Source: an uncultured Eubacteriales bacterium | GTDB taxonomy: Bacteria > Bacillota > Clostridia > Oscillospirales > Butyricicoccaceae | Direction: 5' to 3' | Length of the DNA: 10,378 nt | NCBI GenBank assembly: GCA_934395135.1 | Contig: CAKRRK010000035.1 | Coordinates: 1-10,378, forward strand | Position numbers and translations under genes: made by a program | Notes under the pieces: model-generated | What the model was told of the DNA's origin: nothing | Database searches by the model: none | The model's input: the letters and a program-made list of their open reading frames with translations, nothing else | Shown: piece after piece, positions 1-7,083 of the stretch | How the letters are laid out: each line of letters begins with the position of its first letter | Position numbering within the stretch: the stretch's first letter is position 1

Positions 1-1829
1 TCCGTGTTATTACGGATCACATCCGGTCCATTACCATGATGGTTTCCGATGGAGTTATTCCTTCCAATGAAGGTCGTGGTTATGTATTGCGCCGATTGCT
101 TCGGCGGGCGGCGCGGCATGGCAAGCTTCTTGGGATTGAAGAGGCGTTTTTGTATAAAATTTGCGACACAGTTATACAGGAAAGCGGCGGAGCATACCCA
201 GAATTAATCGAACGCCAGGATCGTATACGAAAAGTCATCCAAATGGAAGAAGAACGCTTTGACGCAACCATTGATGCAGGATTAAAAATTTTGGATGATA
301 TGATTTCCACTGCAAAAAATGAAGGGAAAAGCAGCCTTGCAGCGGAAGATGCATTTAAGCTCTATGATACGTTTGGTTTTCCGATTGACTTAACCGATGA
401 GATTTTGGCAGAACATCATTTGACAACGGATCACCATGGTTTTGATCAGCTTATGCAGGAACAAAAAGAACGCGCCCGGACAGCCCGCAAAAAATTAGGC
501 GATCTTGCCTGGGAATCGGACGGCTTAAATCTGGACAACGCTGTAAAAACCGAATTTGTGGGCTACGACCATACGAGGTTTGACGCTAAGGTATTGGCAT
601 TGGTTTGTGACGGGGAGATTGCAGAAAGTGCAGGAACTGGCTCAGCTGTCACAGTTGTTTTGGATAAAACCCCATTTTATGCAGAAAGCGGCGGGCAGGT
701 GCCGGATCATGGCACGATTTGTGCCGAAGATATGATCATTACCATAGCGAATGTGCAAAAAACTGCCGATGGAAAATTTTTGCATACAGGCACCGTTGAG
801 TGTGGTGTGATTTCCGTTGGCGATACGGTATCTGCTGTAATTGACATAGAACGCAGACAGGCTATTATGCGGTCTCATACTGCCACCCATCTGATGCAGA
901 AGGCGCTTCGTCTTGTGCTGGGCACACATATTGAGCAGGCCGGTTCCTATACAGACGCCGATAGCATCCGCTTTGACTTTTCACACTTTGCTGCAATGAC
1001 AGACGAAGAAATCCAAAAGGTAGAAAACCTTGTAAACGATGCAATTTTGCATGGCATCCCAGTGGAAACATTAGTCCTTCCTATTGAGGAAGCCAAGAAA
1101 CTTGGCGCTATGGCTTTGTTTGGAGAAAAATACGGAGACATTGTCCGGGTTGTAAAGGCCGGTGATTTTTCCGTAGAATTTTGCGGCGGCACACATCTTG
1201 ACAATACTTCCAAAGCCGGTCTGTTTAAAATTGTATCAGAAAGCTCCGTTGCCGCAGGAGTTCGGCGAATTGAAGCGATTACCGGCAAAAAAATCCTTTC
1301 TTATGCCAAAGAAAAACAGGACACCGTCACAGACGTTGCAAAAATTTTAAAATCTACCCCCGCGGAAGTCTGCCATCGTGCGGAGCAAGTGCTGGCAGAA
1401 AGCAAAGAGCTTGGAAAAACCGTAGAAAAGCTGCATGACCGGATTGCTTCGTTCGAAACAGCGAGTCTGTTCGAAACCGCCGTTTCAGTGAAAAACGTCA
1501 GAGTTATAGCCGCACGCCAGCAGGATGCTACGGCAGACGCTCTCCGCAGCATAGGTGATACGATAAAAAATAAAATGCCAGAGGGTATCGGTGTGTTGGC
1601 AACCGAAACAGAGGAAGGGAAAGTGCTTCTTCTGTGTGTATGCGGTAAAACTGCGGTAGCTGCCGGCGCTCATGCAGGAAAAATTATTAAGGAAGTAGCA
1701 AAAATCGTTGGCGGCGGCGGCGGCGGTCGGCCAGACAGCGCGACAGCAGGCGGGAAAAATCCACAAAAAATTGACGAAGCTCTGCAAAGCGTCTCCGCCA
1801 TTGTAGAGCACCAGCTTTCGGAACAATAA
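1..1829 (+). CDS. alaS: Alanyl-tRNA synthetase, 5'-truncated by the window edge
   Basis: Attaches alanine to tRNA-Ala in the cytoplasm and hydrolyses mischarged Ser/Gly-tRNA-Ala. The open frame runs from base 3 to the TAA at 1827-1829, giving 609 visible codons; AlaS is usually about 875 residues, so roughly the first 270, with most of the ATP-binding class II core, lie upstream. Seen: the end of the aminoacylation region with SDGVIPSNEGRGYVLRRLLRR (about bases 45-107), the editing domain with FYAESGGQ (near 675), the zinc-type motif HTATH (876-890) and its partner CGGTH (1182-1196), and a C-terminal domain ending in the six-glycine GGGGGGRPD stretch near 1711. The first ATG in the window (36) is internal, not the start. 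The HIT gene follows after 14 bases, suggesting co-transcription. The family assignment is essentially certain. Confidence 0.97.
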   Translation, partial: RVITDHIRSITMMVSDGVIPSNEGRGYVLRRLLRRAARHGKLLGIEEAFLYKICDTVIQESGGAYPELIERQDRIRKVIQMEEERFDATIDAGLKILDDMISTAKNEGKSSLAAEDAFKLYDTFGFPIDLTDEILAEHHLTTDHHGFDQLMQEQKERARTARKKLGDLAWESDGLNLDNAVKTEFVGYDHTRFDAKVLALVCDGEIAESAGTGSAVTVVLDKTPFYAESGGQVPDHGTICAEDMIITIANVQKTADGKFLHTGTVECGVISVGDTVSAVIDIERRQAIMRSHTATHLMQKALRLVLGTHIEQAGSYTDADSIRFDFSHFAAMTDEEIQKVENLVNDAILHGIPVETLVLPIEEAKKLGAMALFGEKYGDIVRVVKAGDFSVEFCGGTHLDNTSKAGLFKIVSESSVAAGVRRIEAITGKKILSYAKEKQDTVTDVAKILKSTPAEVCHRAEQVLAESKELGKTVEKLHDRIASFETASLFETAVSVKNVRVIAARQQDATADALRSIGDTIKNKMPEGIGVLATETEEGKVLLLCVCGKTAVAAGAHAGKIIKEVAKIVGGGGGGRPDSATAGGKNPQKIDEALQSVSAIVEHQLSEQ

Positions 1830-1843
1830 GGGAGGTATCGGCG

Positions 1844-2182
1844 ATGGACAACTGCATTTTCTGCAAAATCATTTCCGGAGAAATTCCATCCAAAAAGATA
1901 TATGAAGACGACCGGGTTTATGCGTTTTATGACATTGAACCGGCGGCGCCAATTCATTTTCTTGTGATACCGAAAGAACACATTGATTCCGCATTGGAAA
2001 TTGATGCATCCAACGGCGATATTGTTGGACACTGTTTCCATATTATTGCAAAAATCGCGAAAGAACTTCAATTGGACAGTTACAGAGTCGTAAATAATTG
2101 CGGACTGGAAGCAGGACAGACCGTATTTCATTTGCATTTCCATGTATTGGCAGGGAGAAGCCTGGCTTGGCCGCCGGGATAA
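1844..2182 (+). CDS. hinT: HIT family purine nucleoside phosphoramidase (HinT-like)
   Basis: Small cytoplasmic nucleotide hydrolase of the histidine triad superfamily; HinT enzymes cleave AMP-N bonds such as adenosine phosphoramidates and aminoacyl-adenylate adducts. The 112-residue product is full length for HinT (about 110-120). Seen: CIFC at residues 4-7, a CxxC as in many bacterial HIT proteins; PKEH at 43-46; and the triad HLHFHVL at 96-102, whose middle histidine (98) is the expected nucleophile. It ends in GRSLAWPPG, close to the classical HinT C-terminus. The start is set by GGAGGT at 1831-1836, 7 bases before the ATG. It sits directly behind alaS. HinT can act on aminoacyl-adenylates made by synthetases, so the pairing is suggestive, but a functional link is only inference. 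A strong terminator follows. Confidence 0.93.
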   Translation: MDNCIFCKIISGEIPSKKIYEDDRVYAFYDIEPAAPIHFLVIPKEHIDSALEIDASNGDIVGHCFHIIAKIAKELQLDSYRVVNNCGLEAGQTVFHLHFHVLAGRSLAWPPG

Positions 2183-2191
2183 CCGACTGAT

Positions 2192-2218
2192 AAAAGTGGC
2201 ACAAGAGTGCCACTTTTT
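2192..2218 (+). terminator. Intrinsic terminator after the alaS-hinT unit
   Basis: A perfect 11-bp stem (2192-2202 with 2207-2217) around a 4-base AAGA loop, running into five T (2214-2218). It begins 9 bases after the hinT stop and ends 11 bases before the comEC ATG, so it should close the alaS-hinT transcript. The left arm starts with AAAA, so the hairpin could also act on the opposite strand. Confidence 0.9.
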
Positions 2219-2229
2219 GTGTAAATCTT

Positions 2230-4452
2230 ATGACACGCAAAATTCAATGGTTTACGCTCTGTTTTGCAATTGGCATCGTTTTCGGCATTCTGTCCTGCAA
2301 GTTACAGATTGGTCTGCATTATCTTTGGATTTGTCCTGCAGTCTTTGCGGCCTGCTTTTTATTCGGGCGCGAAAAATTAAAGCATGTCTCTGTTCTTCTG
2401 TCCGCCTTTGTCATAGGCACAATCTTTCTAAATTTATACACGTCGATTTTCATTGCACCGGTTTCTGCCCTTGCGGAAAAAACTTATGAATCGGAAGTTA
2501 CCGTACAGGCTTATCCGCAACTATATGAAGACAGTGTTCGGGCTAAAGTTTCCGTTTGCTGCGATAAGGTCCCGCATGCTTTTTCTACTTATGTTTATTT
2601 TCCGCTGGAATGCAGCGGCATAAAACCAGGCGACACTATACAATGCAGCATTCAATTTTATCAGCCAACAGTATACGATGGATTTGACAGAGCTTCTTAC
2701 TATAATGGGCAGGGAATCTATATTTTAGGCAGTTGTAGCGAATTGTCGCAAGTTCGGATAAATTCTCCGGAGCATATACCTCTTCGTGCTTATCCGGCTG
2801 TCGCAGCGGAAAAAATGAAACAAATTCTGCTTTCCAGTGGAGAAGATCAGACCTCTGGCTTTTTAATTTCCCTACTTTTAGGGGATAAATCCCATTTGGA
2901 TGATTTGGTTTACGATAACATGCAAAAATCCGGAATCGCTCATGTCGTGTCGGTTTCCGGTATGCATGTCAGTTTCATTGTGGGGTTTCTGATTCTGATA
3001 TTGGGAAAACGAAACGGAGCGATTGCGGCCGCCATCGTAGCTGTATTTTTCATGTTGATGGCAGGCGCCACACCATCGGTTATGCGGGCTACAATTATGT
3101 ATCTGATTTTTGCCGCTGGATTTCTTTTGCGGCGAGAACCAAATAGTATAAATTCGCTGGCGATTGCCTTGCTTGTAATTCTATGTTCAAACCCGTATGC
3201 GATATTGAACATCAGCCTTCAGCTATCCTTTACGGCAACGCTTGGCATCGTACTGTTCTCTTCCAGAATACAGCGTAAAATGCGATTTACTTCCCGTTAT
3301 ACTCTTTTAAGAAAATTATTGGCGTTTATAAAGGGAACCATTGCATGCTCTATCGCATCTATGGTATTCACAACGCCGATTTTACTGTACAATTTTGGAT
3401 ACATTTCCTTGGTGGCACCTTTCACAAATTTACTGGTTCTTTGGATGGTATCCGCTGTTTTTCTCTTAGGTTTTGTTTCCTGTTTCTTGTCTTTTTTGCC
3501 AGGAATCCACAGTTTCTTTATATGGCTGTTGTCGAAGATGGTGGATTATATCGTATCCATCAGCAACCATTTGGCGGGTCTTCCGTTCTCTGTGTTGCTC
3601 ACAAATCAAACGTTTCACCTTGCCGCGGTAATTATTGTATATGCCGTAGTCATACTTGCACTGATTTTTGCAAAGAAGTGGAAAAAATCTTTGGTGGTCA
3701 GTATAGTCTGCAGCACATTTGCCGTGTTAATGGTTCTTGGGGTATATGAAAATTCCCACACTGGCATCCTCAGCTATTTATCCTGTGGTACGGGACAAAC
3801 CATGATGGTAAGCCCATCGAGGCAACGGCTTGCTGTGATTGATTGCGGTGCCAGCGGACATAGAAACAGCGCCGAATTATCCACCGAGTGGATGAATCTG
3901 TACGGACGGCACCGAATCGACGCGCTGGTTCTAACTGGAATCGATAAAACCCATGCCAAATATGCAACAGAGCTTATAGAACAAACAGAAATTGACAGCA
4001 TTATTCTGCCGGAAACCGCATACAGCAAAGAATTGGAGGAAGATATCCTATGCGCGGCGCAAAAACATCATATCTCCATTCGCCGCGTTGCTCCGGGAAA
4101 GGAAGACACGCTTCTTGCCGCCGACTTCGGAATCACCATAAACGGTGATGTAGAGAAAAAACTGATTGTCCAGGTACACACGGCAGAGCAAGATATTTTA
4201 ATCCTTCATAGTTTGACACAAAAAATGCTGCAATCTTATTTACAGAATCACACGCTGCAGGGAGATCTTTTAGTTTTAAACAGCAACAATTTAAAGGATT
4301 ATGACCTCTTGCAGGAAGCCTTGCATGAAATTGCGCCCCAAGAGATTTTTCTGGCATCCGGATACTTCGGATCTCCGACGGAGCTAAATGGCATTTCCGT
4401 GAAAAATACCTATGAATGCGGCAATATCCACATTTTATATGAAACGAGGTAG
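2230..4452 (+). CDS. comEC: ComEC/Rec2 family competence protein, DNA-uptake channel
   Basis: Polytopic membrane protein that carries single-stranded DNA across the cytoplasmic membrane during natural transformation. The 740 residues show the expected order. There are N-terminal membrane segments (about 8-25, 33-46, 52-78). A soluble DUF4131/OB-fold-like stretch follows (about 85-175). The Competence domain core (about 200-480) contains GIAHVVSVSGMHVSF (235-249), TPSVMRATIM (281-290) and ISLQLSFTATLGI (328-340). A last hydrophobic stretch lies at 487-505. The C-terminal metallo-beta-lactamase-like domain (about 510-740) is degenerate: the usual DVGQGD reads SCGTGQ (518-523), and the HxHxDH-type site reads GIDKTH (570-575), leaving one of four ligands. 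There is no clear ribosome binding site, and a terminator lies just upstream; an in-frame TAA at 2191-2193 excludes an earlier start. holA follows after 5 bases, the order known in Bacillus. The family is certain, but activity of the C-terminal domain is doubtful. Confidence 0.95.
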   Translation: MTRKIQWFTLCFAIGIVFGILSCKLQIGLHYLWICPAVFAACFLFGREKLKHVSVLLSAFVIGTIFLNLYTSIFIAPVSALAEKTYESEVTVQAYPQLYEDSVRAKVSVCCDKVPHAFSTYVYFPLECSGIKPGDTIQCSIQFYQPTVYDGFDRASYYNGQGIYILGSCSELSQVRINSPEHIPLRAYPAVAAEKMKQILLSSGEDQTSGFLISLLLGDKSHLDDLVYDNMQKSGIAHVVSVSGMHVSFIVGFLILILGKRNGAIAAAIVAVFFMLMAGATPSVMRATIMYLIFAAGFLLRREPNSINSLAIALLVILCSNPYAILNISLQLSFTATLGIVLFSSRIQRKMRFTSRYTLLRKLLAFIKGTIACSIASMVFTTPILLYNFGYISLVAPFTNLLVLWMVSAVFLLGFVSCFLSFLPGIHSFFIWLLSKMVDYIVSISNHLAGLPFSVLLTNQTFHLAAVIIVYAVVILALIFAKKWKKSLVVSIVCSTFAVLMVLGVYENSHTGILSYLSCGTGQTMMVSPSRQRLAVIDCGASGHRNSAELSTEWMNLYGRHRIDALVLTGIDKTHAKYATELIEQTEIDSIILPETAYSKELEEDILCAAQKHHISIRRVAPGKEDTLLAADFGITINGDVEKKLIVQVHTAEQDILILHSLTQKMLQSYLQNHTLQGDLLVLNSNNLKDYDLLQEALHEIAPQEIFLASGYFGSPTELNGISVKNTYECGNIHILYETR

Positions 4453-4457
4453 ATGAA

Positions 4458-5492
4458 ATGGCAGAAAATAAAAACGGAGCCGCAGTCTTAAAACATGACA
4501 TTAAAACCGGAAACATAGGAAGCCTCTACCTGATTGGCGGCGATGAAAGTTATTTGAAACAGCATTATGTGCAGGCATTGATTCAAAAAACAGTTGATCC
4601 CGCTTTTCAGGAATTTAATTTGCATATCCTGGAGGGGGAGAAGCTAACCCTTGACCGCTTGCTGGATGCAATTGAAAGTGCCCCTGTTTTTTCCGAAAGG
4701 AAACTGATTCTGATCAAAGATTATGATATTTATAAGGCGACAGGGGAATTAAAGGCGCATTTGCCGGAAATTTTAGAAGACATTCCTTCCTATTCCTGTC
4801 TGGTTTTCTATTATGATACCATTCCATTGAAAGTTGATAAGCGTTTAAAACTTCATACGACTGTTTCCCAAAAGGGCTGCATTGCAGAGTTTCAAGAACT
4901 GGGAAAAAGCGATCTTTCTGCCTGGATTCGCCGCAGATTTCGTGCGGAGAAAAAGGATATAGATGACGAAACCTGTGAATATTTTATGTTTTATTGCGGC
5001 ACATCCATGGTGAATCTGGTGACAGAAATTGATAAGCTTTGCGCGCATACTACCAAATCCGCTATTGCGATACAGGATATTCAGACCGTCTGCTCGAAAG
5101 TTTTGACGGCGGCGGTCTTTGATTTGACGGATGCGGTTGCTGAGAAAAATTTCAAAAAAGCGATGGAACTCTCCAGAGAACTTATGGATAAAAAAAATGA
5201 CGAAATTATGCTGCTTTCCATGCTTTCCAAACATTTCCAGCGTTTGTATGCGGTGAAGCTTTCCAACGGCAGAACCGAAAAGGATCTTATGCGGCTGATT
5301 GGTACCAATTCCGCATACTATTTGAGGAAACTACGTTCCGCGGCTTCCAAAATCAATCTTTCAGCGCTGCGGCATATTTTGCAAATTTTCGTACAGGCGG
5401 ACACGATGCTGAAAAGCACCGGAGTAATTAAAGAGGAAGCATTTTATTTGATGCTGATTAAAATAGCAGACGCGCTGGGTGAATTAAAATGA
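4458..5492 (+). CDS. holA: DNA polymerase III delta subunit
   Basis: Clamp-loader subunit that opens the beta sliding clamp so it can be loaded on primed DNA. The 344-residue length is typical. Seen: LYLIGGDESYL (23-33), matching the family N-terminus (usually lyxlxGxExfL); ESAPVFSERKLILIKDYD (73-90), corresponding to the conserved tlPfFsxrRlv region; LVFYYD (115-120); GKSDLSAWIRRRF (149-161); and a lid-region motif GTSMVNLVTEIDKL (181-194). An all-helical collar domain follows, ending in EEAFYLMLIKIADAL. As usual for delta, there is no Walker A motif. GAGGT at 4446-4450, 7 bases ahead of the ATG, fixes the start; the out-of-frame ATG at 4453 is not used. It lies 5 bases behind comEC and overlaps the next gene by 4 bases, so the three genes are probably translationally coupled. 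Confidence 0.95.
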   Translation: MAENKNGAAVLKHDIKTGNIGSLYLIGGDESYLKQHYVQALIQKTVDPAFQEFNLHILEGEKLTLDRLLDAIESAPVFSERKLILIKDYDIYKATGELKAHLPEILEDIPSYSCLVFYYDTIPLKVDKRLKLHTTVSQKGCIAEFQELGKSDLSAWIRRRFRAEKKDIDDETCEYFMFYCGTSMVNLVTEIDKLCAHTTKSAIAIQDIQTVCSKVLTAAVFDLTDAVAEKNFKKAMELSRELMDKKNDEIMLLSMLSKHFQRLYAVKLSNGRTEKDLMRLIGTNSAYYLRKLRSAASKINLSALRHILQIFVQADTMLKSTGVIKEEAFYLMLIKIADALGELK

Positions 5493-6088
5493 AACTGAAA
5501 ATAAAAGAAGCTATTGTGGTAGAAGGAAAATATGACGTTCATAAACTCCGCCAAATTTTTGATGGAATTGTTATCAAAACGAACGGATTTTCTCTTTTTA
5601 AAGATAAAGAAAAACAATATTTTGTTCGAAAACTTGCGGAAGAACGCGGTATTATCATTTTGACAGACAGCGATGGGGCAGGGCTTGTGATTCGAAATTA
5701 TTTAAAAGGTATTCTTCCCGCAGCTTGGATAAAACAGGCGTATATTCCGCAAATTTCAGGTAAGGAGCGAAGAAAAGCCTGTTATTCCAAGGAAGGCTTT
5801 CTCGGCGTAGAAGGGATGGAGACCCGCATTATCATCGATGCGGTACGAAACGCCGGCGCTACATTTTTTCTGACCGACAAGGACATGCCGAAAAATGAAA
5901 TTACAAAATCTGATTTATTTCAATTGGGACTTTCCGGCGCCCCAAATAGTACAGAGCAGAGAAAAAAAGTATTGCGGGCTTTGAAGTTGCCGCAAAACCT
6001 TTCTTCAAATGCAATGCTGCAATATATTAATACGGCACTCTCAACAGAAGAGTTTTTATCCATTGTGCGAAAAACTTTGTCGAAATAG
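5489..6088 (+). CDS. rnmV: Ribonuclease M5-type Toprim protein (5S rRNA maturation)
   Basis: RNase M5 trims the 5S rRNA precursor in Firmicutes. The 199-residue product has a Toprim domain: the acidic motif VVEGKYDV (10-17, catalytic Glu12), RGIIILTDSDGAG (53-65, Asp60 and Asp62 of the DxD motif), and GVEGM (106-110), matching the family's GVEHA-like segment. The C-terminal part resembles the RnmV tail (DUF4093 domain), with ITKSDLFQLGLSG (138-150), an SxxQRKK helix and STEEFLSIV (185-193). The ATG overlaps the holA TGA (ATGA, 5489-5492), so translation is likely coupled. In Bacillus rnmV sits beside ksgA; here it ends the comEC-holA unit. No terminator separates it from the next promoter. 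Another Toprim nuclease role is possible, but the combined N- and C-terminal features favour RNase M5. Confidence 0.82.
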   Translation: MKLKIKEAIVVEGKYDVHKLRQIFDGIVIKTNGFSLFKDKEKQYFVRKLAEERGIIILTDSDGAGLVIRNYLKGILPAAWIKQAYIPQISGKERRKACYSKEGFLGVEGMETRIIIDAVRNAGATFFLTDKDMPKNEITKSDLFQLGLSGAPNSTEQRKKVLRALKLPQNLSSNAMLQYINTALSTEEFLSIVRKTLSK

Positions 6089-6117
6089 TTGACAAGGCCG
6101 AAAACAGCTTCTATAAT
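6089..6117 (+). promoter_or_regulatory. Consensus sigma-A-type promoter for the riboswitch-ribU transcript
   Basis: TTGACA (6089-6094) and TATAAT (6112-6117) match the housekeeping consensus at all 12 positions, with the optimal 17-base spacer. The -35 box begins at the base right after the rnmV TAG stop. The predicted transcript start is near 6124, about 17 bases before the aptamer. A perfect promoter in front of a riboswitch fits high constitutive initiation with control by early termination. Confidence 0.9.
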
Positions 6118-6140
6118 GAAAAAGAAATTTAGAATGTTTG

Positions 6141-6263
6141 CGTTTCAGGGCGGAGTGAAATTCTCCACCGGCAGTGATGGGCCTTGCGCCATAAGTCTGC
6201 GAGCTTTTTAGCTGATAAGGTTGGAATCCTTAACCGACGGTCAAAGTCCGGATGGAAGAAACG
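6141..6263 (+). promoter_or_regulatory. FMN riboswitch aptamer (RFN element)
   Basis: Binds flavin mononucleotide and controls the downstream riboflavin importer. The closing stem P1 pairs CGTTTC (6141-6146) with GAAACG (6258-6263). Inside are RFN signature blocks in order: GGGCGGAGTGAAATTCTCC (6148-6166), ACCGGCAGTGATGGG (6167-6181), GTCTGCGAGC (6195-6204), AACCGACGGTCAAAGTC (6232-6248) and GGATGGAAGAAACG (6250-6263). The context (promoter upstream, terminator and RibU downstream) fits exactly. GGGCG in the first block can pair with CGCCC of the terminator stem, giving a candidate antiterminator for the ligand-free state. Confidence 0.96.
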
Positions 6264-6281
6264 GATACTGAATAAGGTCTC

Positions 6282-6317
6282 GCCCTTTGGTATGTGTTTT
6301 ATTCCAGAGGGCTTTTT
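6282..6317 (+). terminator. Riboswitch expression-platform terminator
   Basis: A 9-bp stem (6282-6290 with 6304-6312, one G-U pair) with a 13-base loop, followed by five T (6313-6317). It lies 18 bases beyond the aptamer and upstream of the ribU start, the layout expected for FMN-induced transcription termination. Because nothing else ends the comEC-holA-rnmV transcript, this hairpin may serve that operon too. Confidence 0.88.
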
Positions 6318-6350
6318 CTATGTGTAATTGTCCCAGTTAGTTTCGCAAAA

Positions 6351-6357
6351 AGAGGGG
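6351..6357 (+). promoter_or_regulatory. Ribosome binding site of ribU
   Basis: AGAGGGG lies 12 bases ahead of the ATG at 6370. The spacing is a little long, but this is the only purine-rich site nearby. It supports that ATG over the in-frame TTG at 6328, which sits just behind the riboswitch terminator and has no such site. Confidence 0.6.
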
Positions 6358-6369
6358 AAGTATTATTTT

Positions 6370-6915
6370 ATGAAAAGTAATTCAAAAAAGACTATTGTAC
6401 GTTTGGCAAAACTCGGCATATTGGTCGCTATTTCGATTGTTTTAGTGTACTTTGTGCATTTTCCTATTTTCCCGGCGGTCGCCTTTTTAGAATATGATCC
6501 TGCCGACATTTCCATTCTAATCGGTACATTCGCCTTTGGCCCGTTTGCTGGATTGGCCTTGACACTGGTAACTTCTGTGATTCAGGGTCTAACCGTTAGT
6601 TCCGGAAGCGGCGTTTATGGTATTATAATGCATATTATTGCCACAGGCGTCTATTCCGTGGTTGCCGGCACCATCTATCATTTCCATAAAACACGGAAAG
6701 GCGCGGTTGTCGCACTGGCTTGCGGAACGGGGGCTATGGTATTTGTAATGTACTTTGCGAATCTTTTGATTACCCCGGTGTTTATGGCCGTTCCTGTGGA
6801 AGCCGTAAAGGATTTGATGGGATTTATTTTAGGCTTTAACTTCATTAAAGCCGGTATAAATGGCTTTGTGACGTTTTTGCTGTATAAAAAAATATCGAAT
6901 TTTTTGCACAAATAA
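6370..6915 (+). CDS. ribU: Riboflavin ECF transporter substrate-binding S component
   Basis: Membrane protein that captures riboflavin and works with the shared EcfA, EcfA' and EcfT module, which is not in this window. The 181 residues are strongly hydrophobic, with about six membrane segments. Family hallmarks: FPIFPAVAFLEYDPADISILIGTFAFGPFAG (31-61), matching the RibU FP...yDPsDip.LiGafalGP pattern; SGSGVYGIIMHIIATG (78-93); and the closing GFNFIKAGINGFVTFLLYKKIS (155-176). A basic N-terminus (KSNSKKTIVR) precedes the first segment, consistent with the inside-positive rule. Control by an FMN riboswitch independently supports flavin import. It is transcribed from the promoter at 6089-6117 and closed by the terminator at 6962-6997. 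Confidence 0.93.
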   Translation: MKSNSKKTIVRLAKLGILVAISIVLVYFVHFPIFPAVAFLEYDPADISILIGTFAFGPFAGLALTLVTSVIQGLTVSSGSGVYGIIMHIIATGVYSVVAGTIYHFHKTRKGAVVALACGTGAMVFVMYFANLLITPVFMAVPVEAVKDLMGFILGFNFIKAGINGFVTFLLYKKISNFLHK

Positions 6916-6961
6916 TTTTTTGTCTAAATTTAATAAAAATAAATATAAATTTTTAGCTACT

Positions 6962-6997
6962 AAAAAGTCATTTTAATTAATAAATGGCTTTTTTTTT
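6962..6997 (+). terminator. Intrinsic terminator after ribU
   Basis: A 12-bp stem (6962-6973 with 6982-6993, one G-U pair) with an 8-base AT-rich loop and a run of nine T (6989-6997), 46 bases after the ribU stop. It separates ribU from the following oxidoreductase gene. The bases between the stop and the stem are very AT-rich and hold nothing else recognisable. Confidence 0.85.
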
Positions 6998-7011
6998 ATA
7001 TTTATTTCTTG

Positions 7012-7017
7012 TATAAT
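7012..7017 (+). promoter_or_regulatory. Candidate -10 box for the ene-reductase gene
   Basis: TATAAT, directly preceded by TG, 66 bases ahead of the ATG. The position for a -35 box falls in the T-run of the ribU terminator (about 6989-6994) and matches the consensus poorly. The gene needs its own promoter because a strong terminator lies upstream, but the exact element is uncertain. Confidence 0.45.
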
Positions 7018-7068
7018 ATAGGTGATAATAACGATATCAGAAACTCTTTTAAGTATGAATATTTCTTT

Positions 7069-7075
7069 AGGAGGT
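7069..7075 (+). promoter_or_regulatory. Ribosome binding site of the ene-reductase
   Basis: AGGAGGT, 8 bases before the ATG at 7084, is close to the ideal anti-16S sequence. It fixes the start at 7084 and rules out the in-frame TTG at 7009, which would lie upstream of the likely transcript start. Confidence 0.92.
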
Positions 7076-7083
7076 TGTTAACA

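Noticed and set aside
1709..1731. GGC trinucleotide run resembling a microsatellite or phase-variable tract
   Set aside because: It encodes the conserved glycine-rich GGGGGGRPD segment of the AlaS C-terminal domain, so the repeat is explained by the protein.
1670..2143. 157-residue open frame on the - strand across the alaS-hinT junction
   Set aside because: It is antisense to two confidently identified genes, has no recognisable motif, and its sequence is the reverse reading of the glycine-rich and HIT codons.
3345..3749. 134-residue + strand open frame inside comEC
   Set aside because: It is an out-of-frame shadow of the comEC membrane domain with no family resemblance or ribosome binding site.
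6328..6369. TTG upstream start for ribU adding 14 residues
   Set aside because: It lies just behind the riboswitch terminator without a Shine-Dalgarno. The ATG at 6370 has AGAGGGG upstream and gives a normal basic RibU N-terminus.
7009..7083. TTG upstream start for the ene-reductase adding 25 residues
   Set aside because: It overlaps the candidate -10 box, and the ideal AGGAGGT lies directly before the ATG at 7084.
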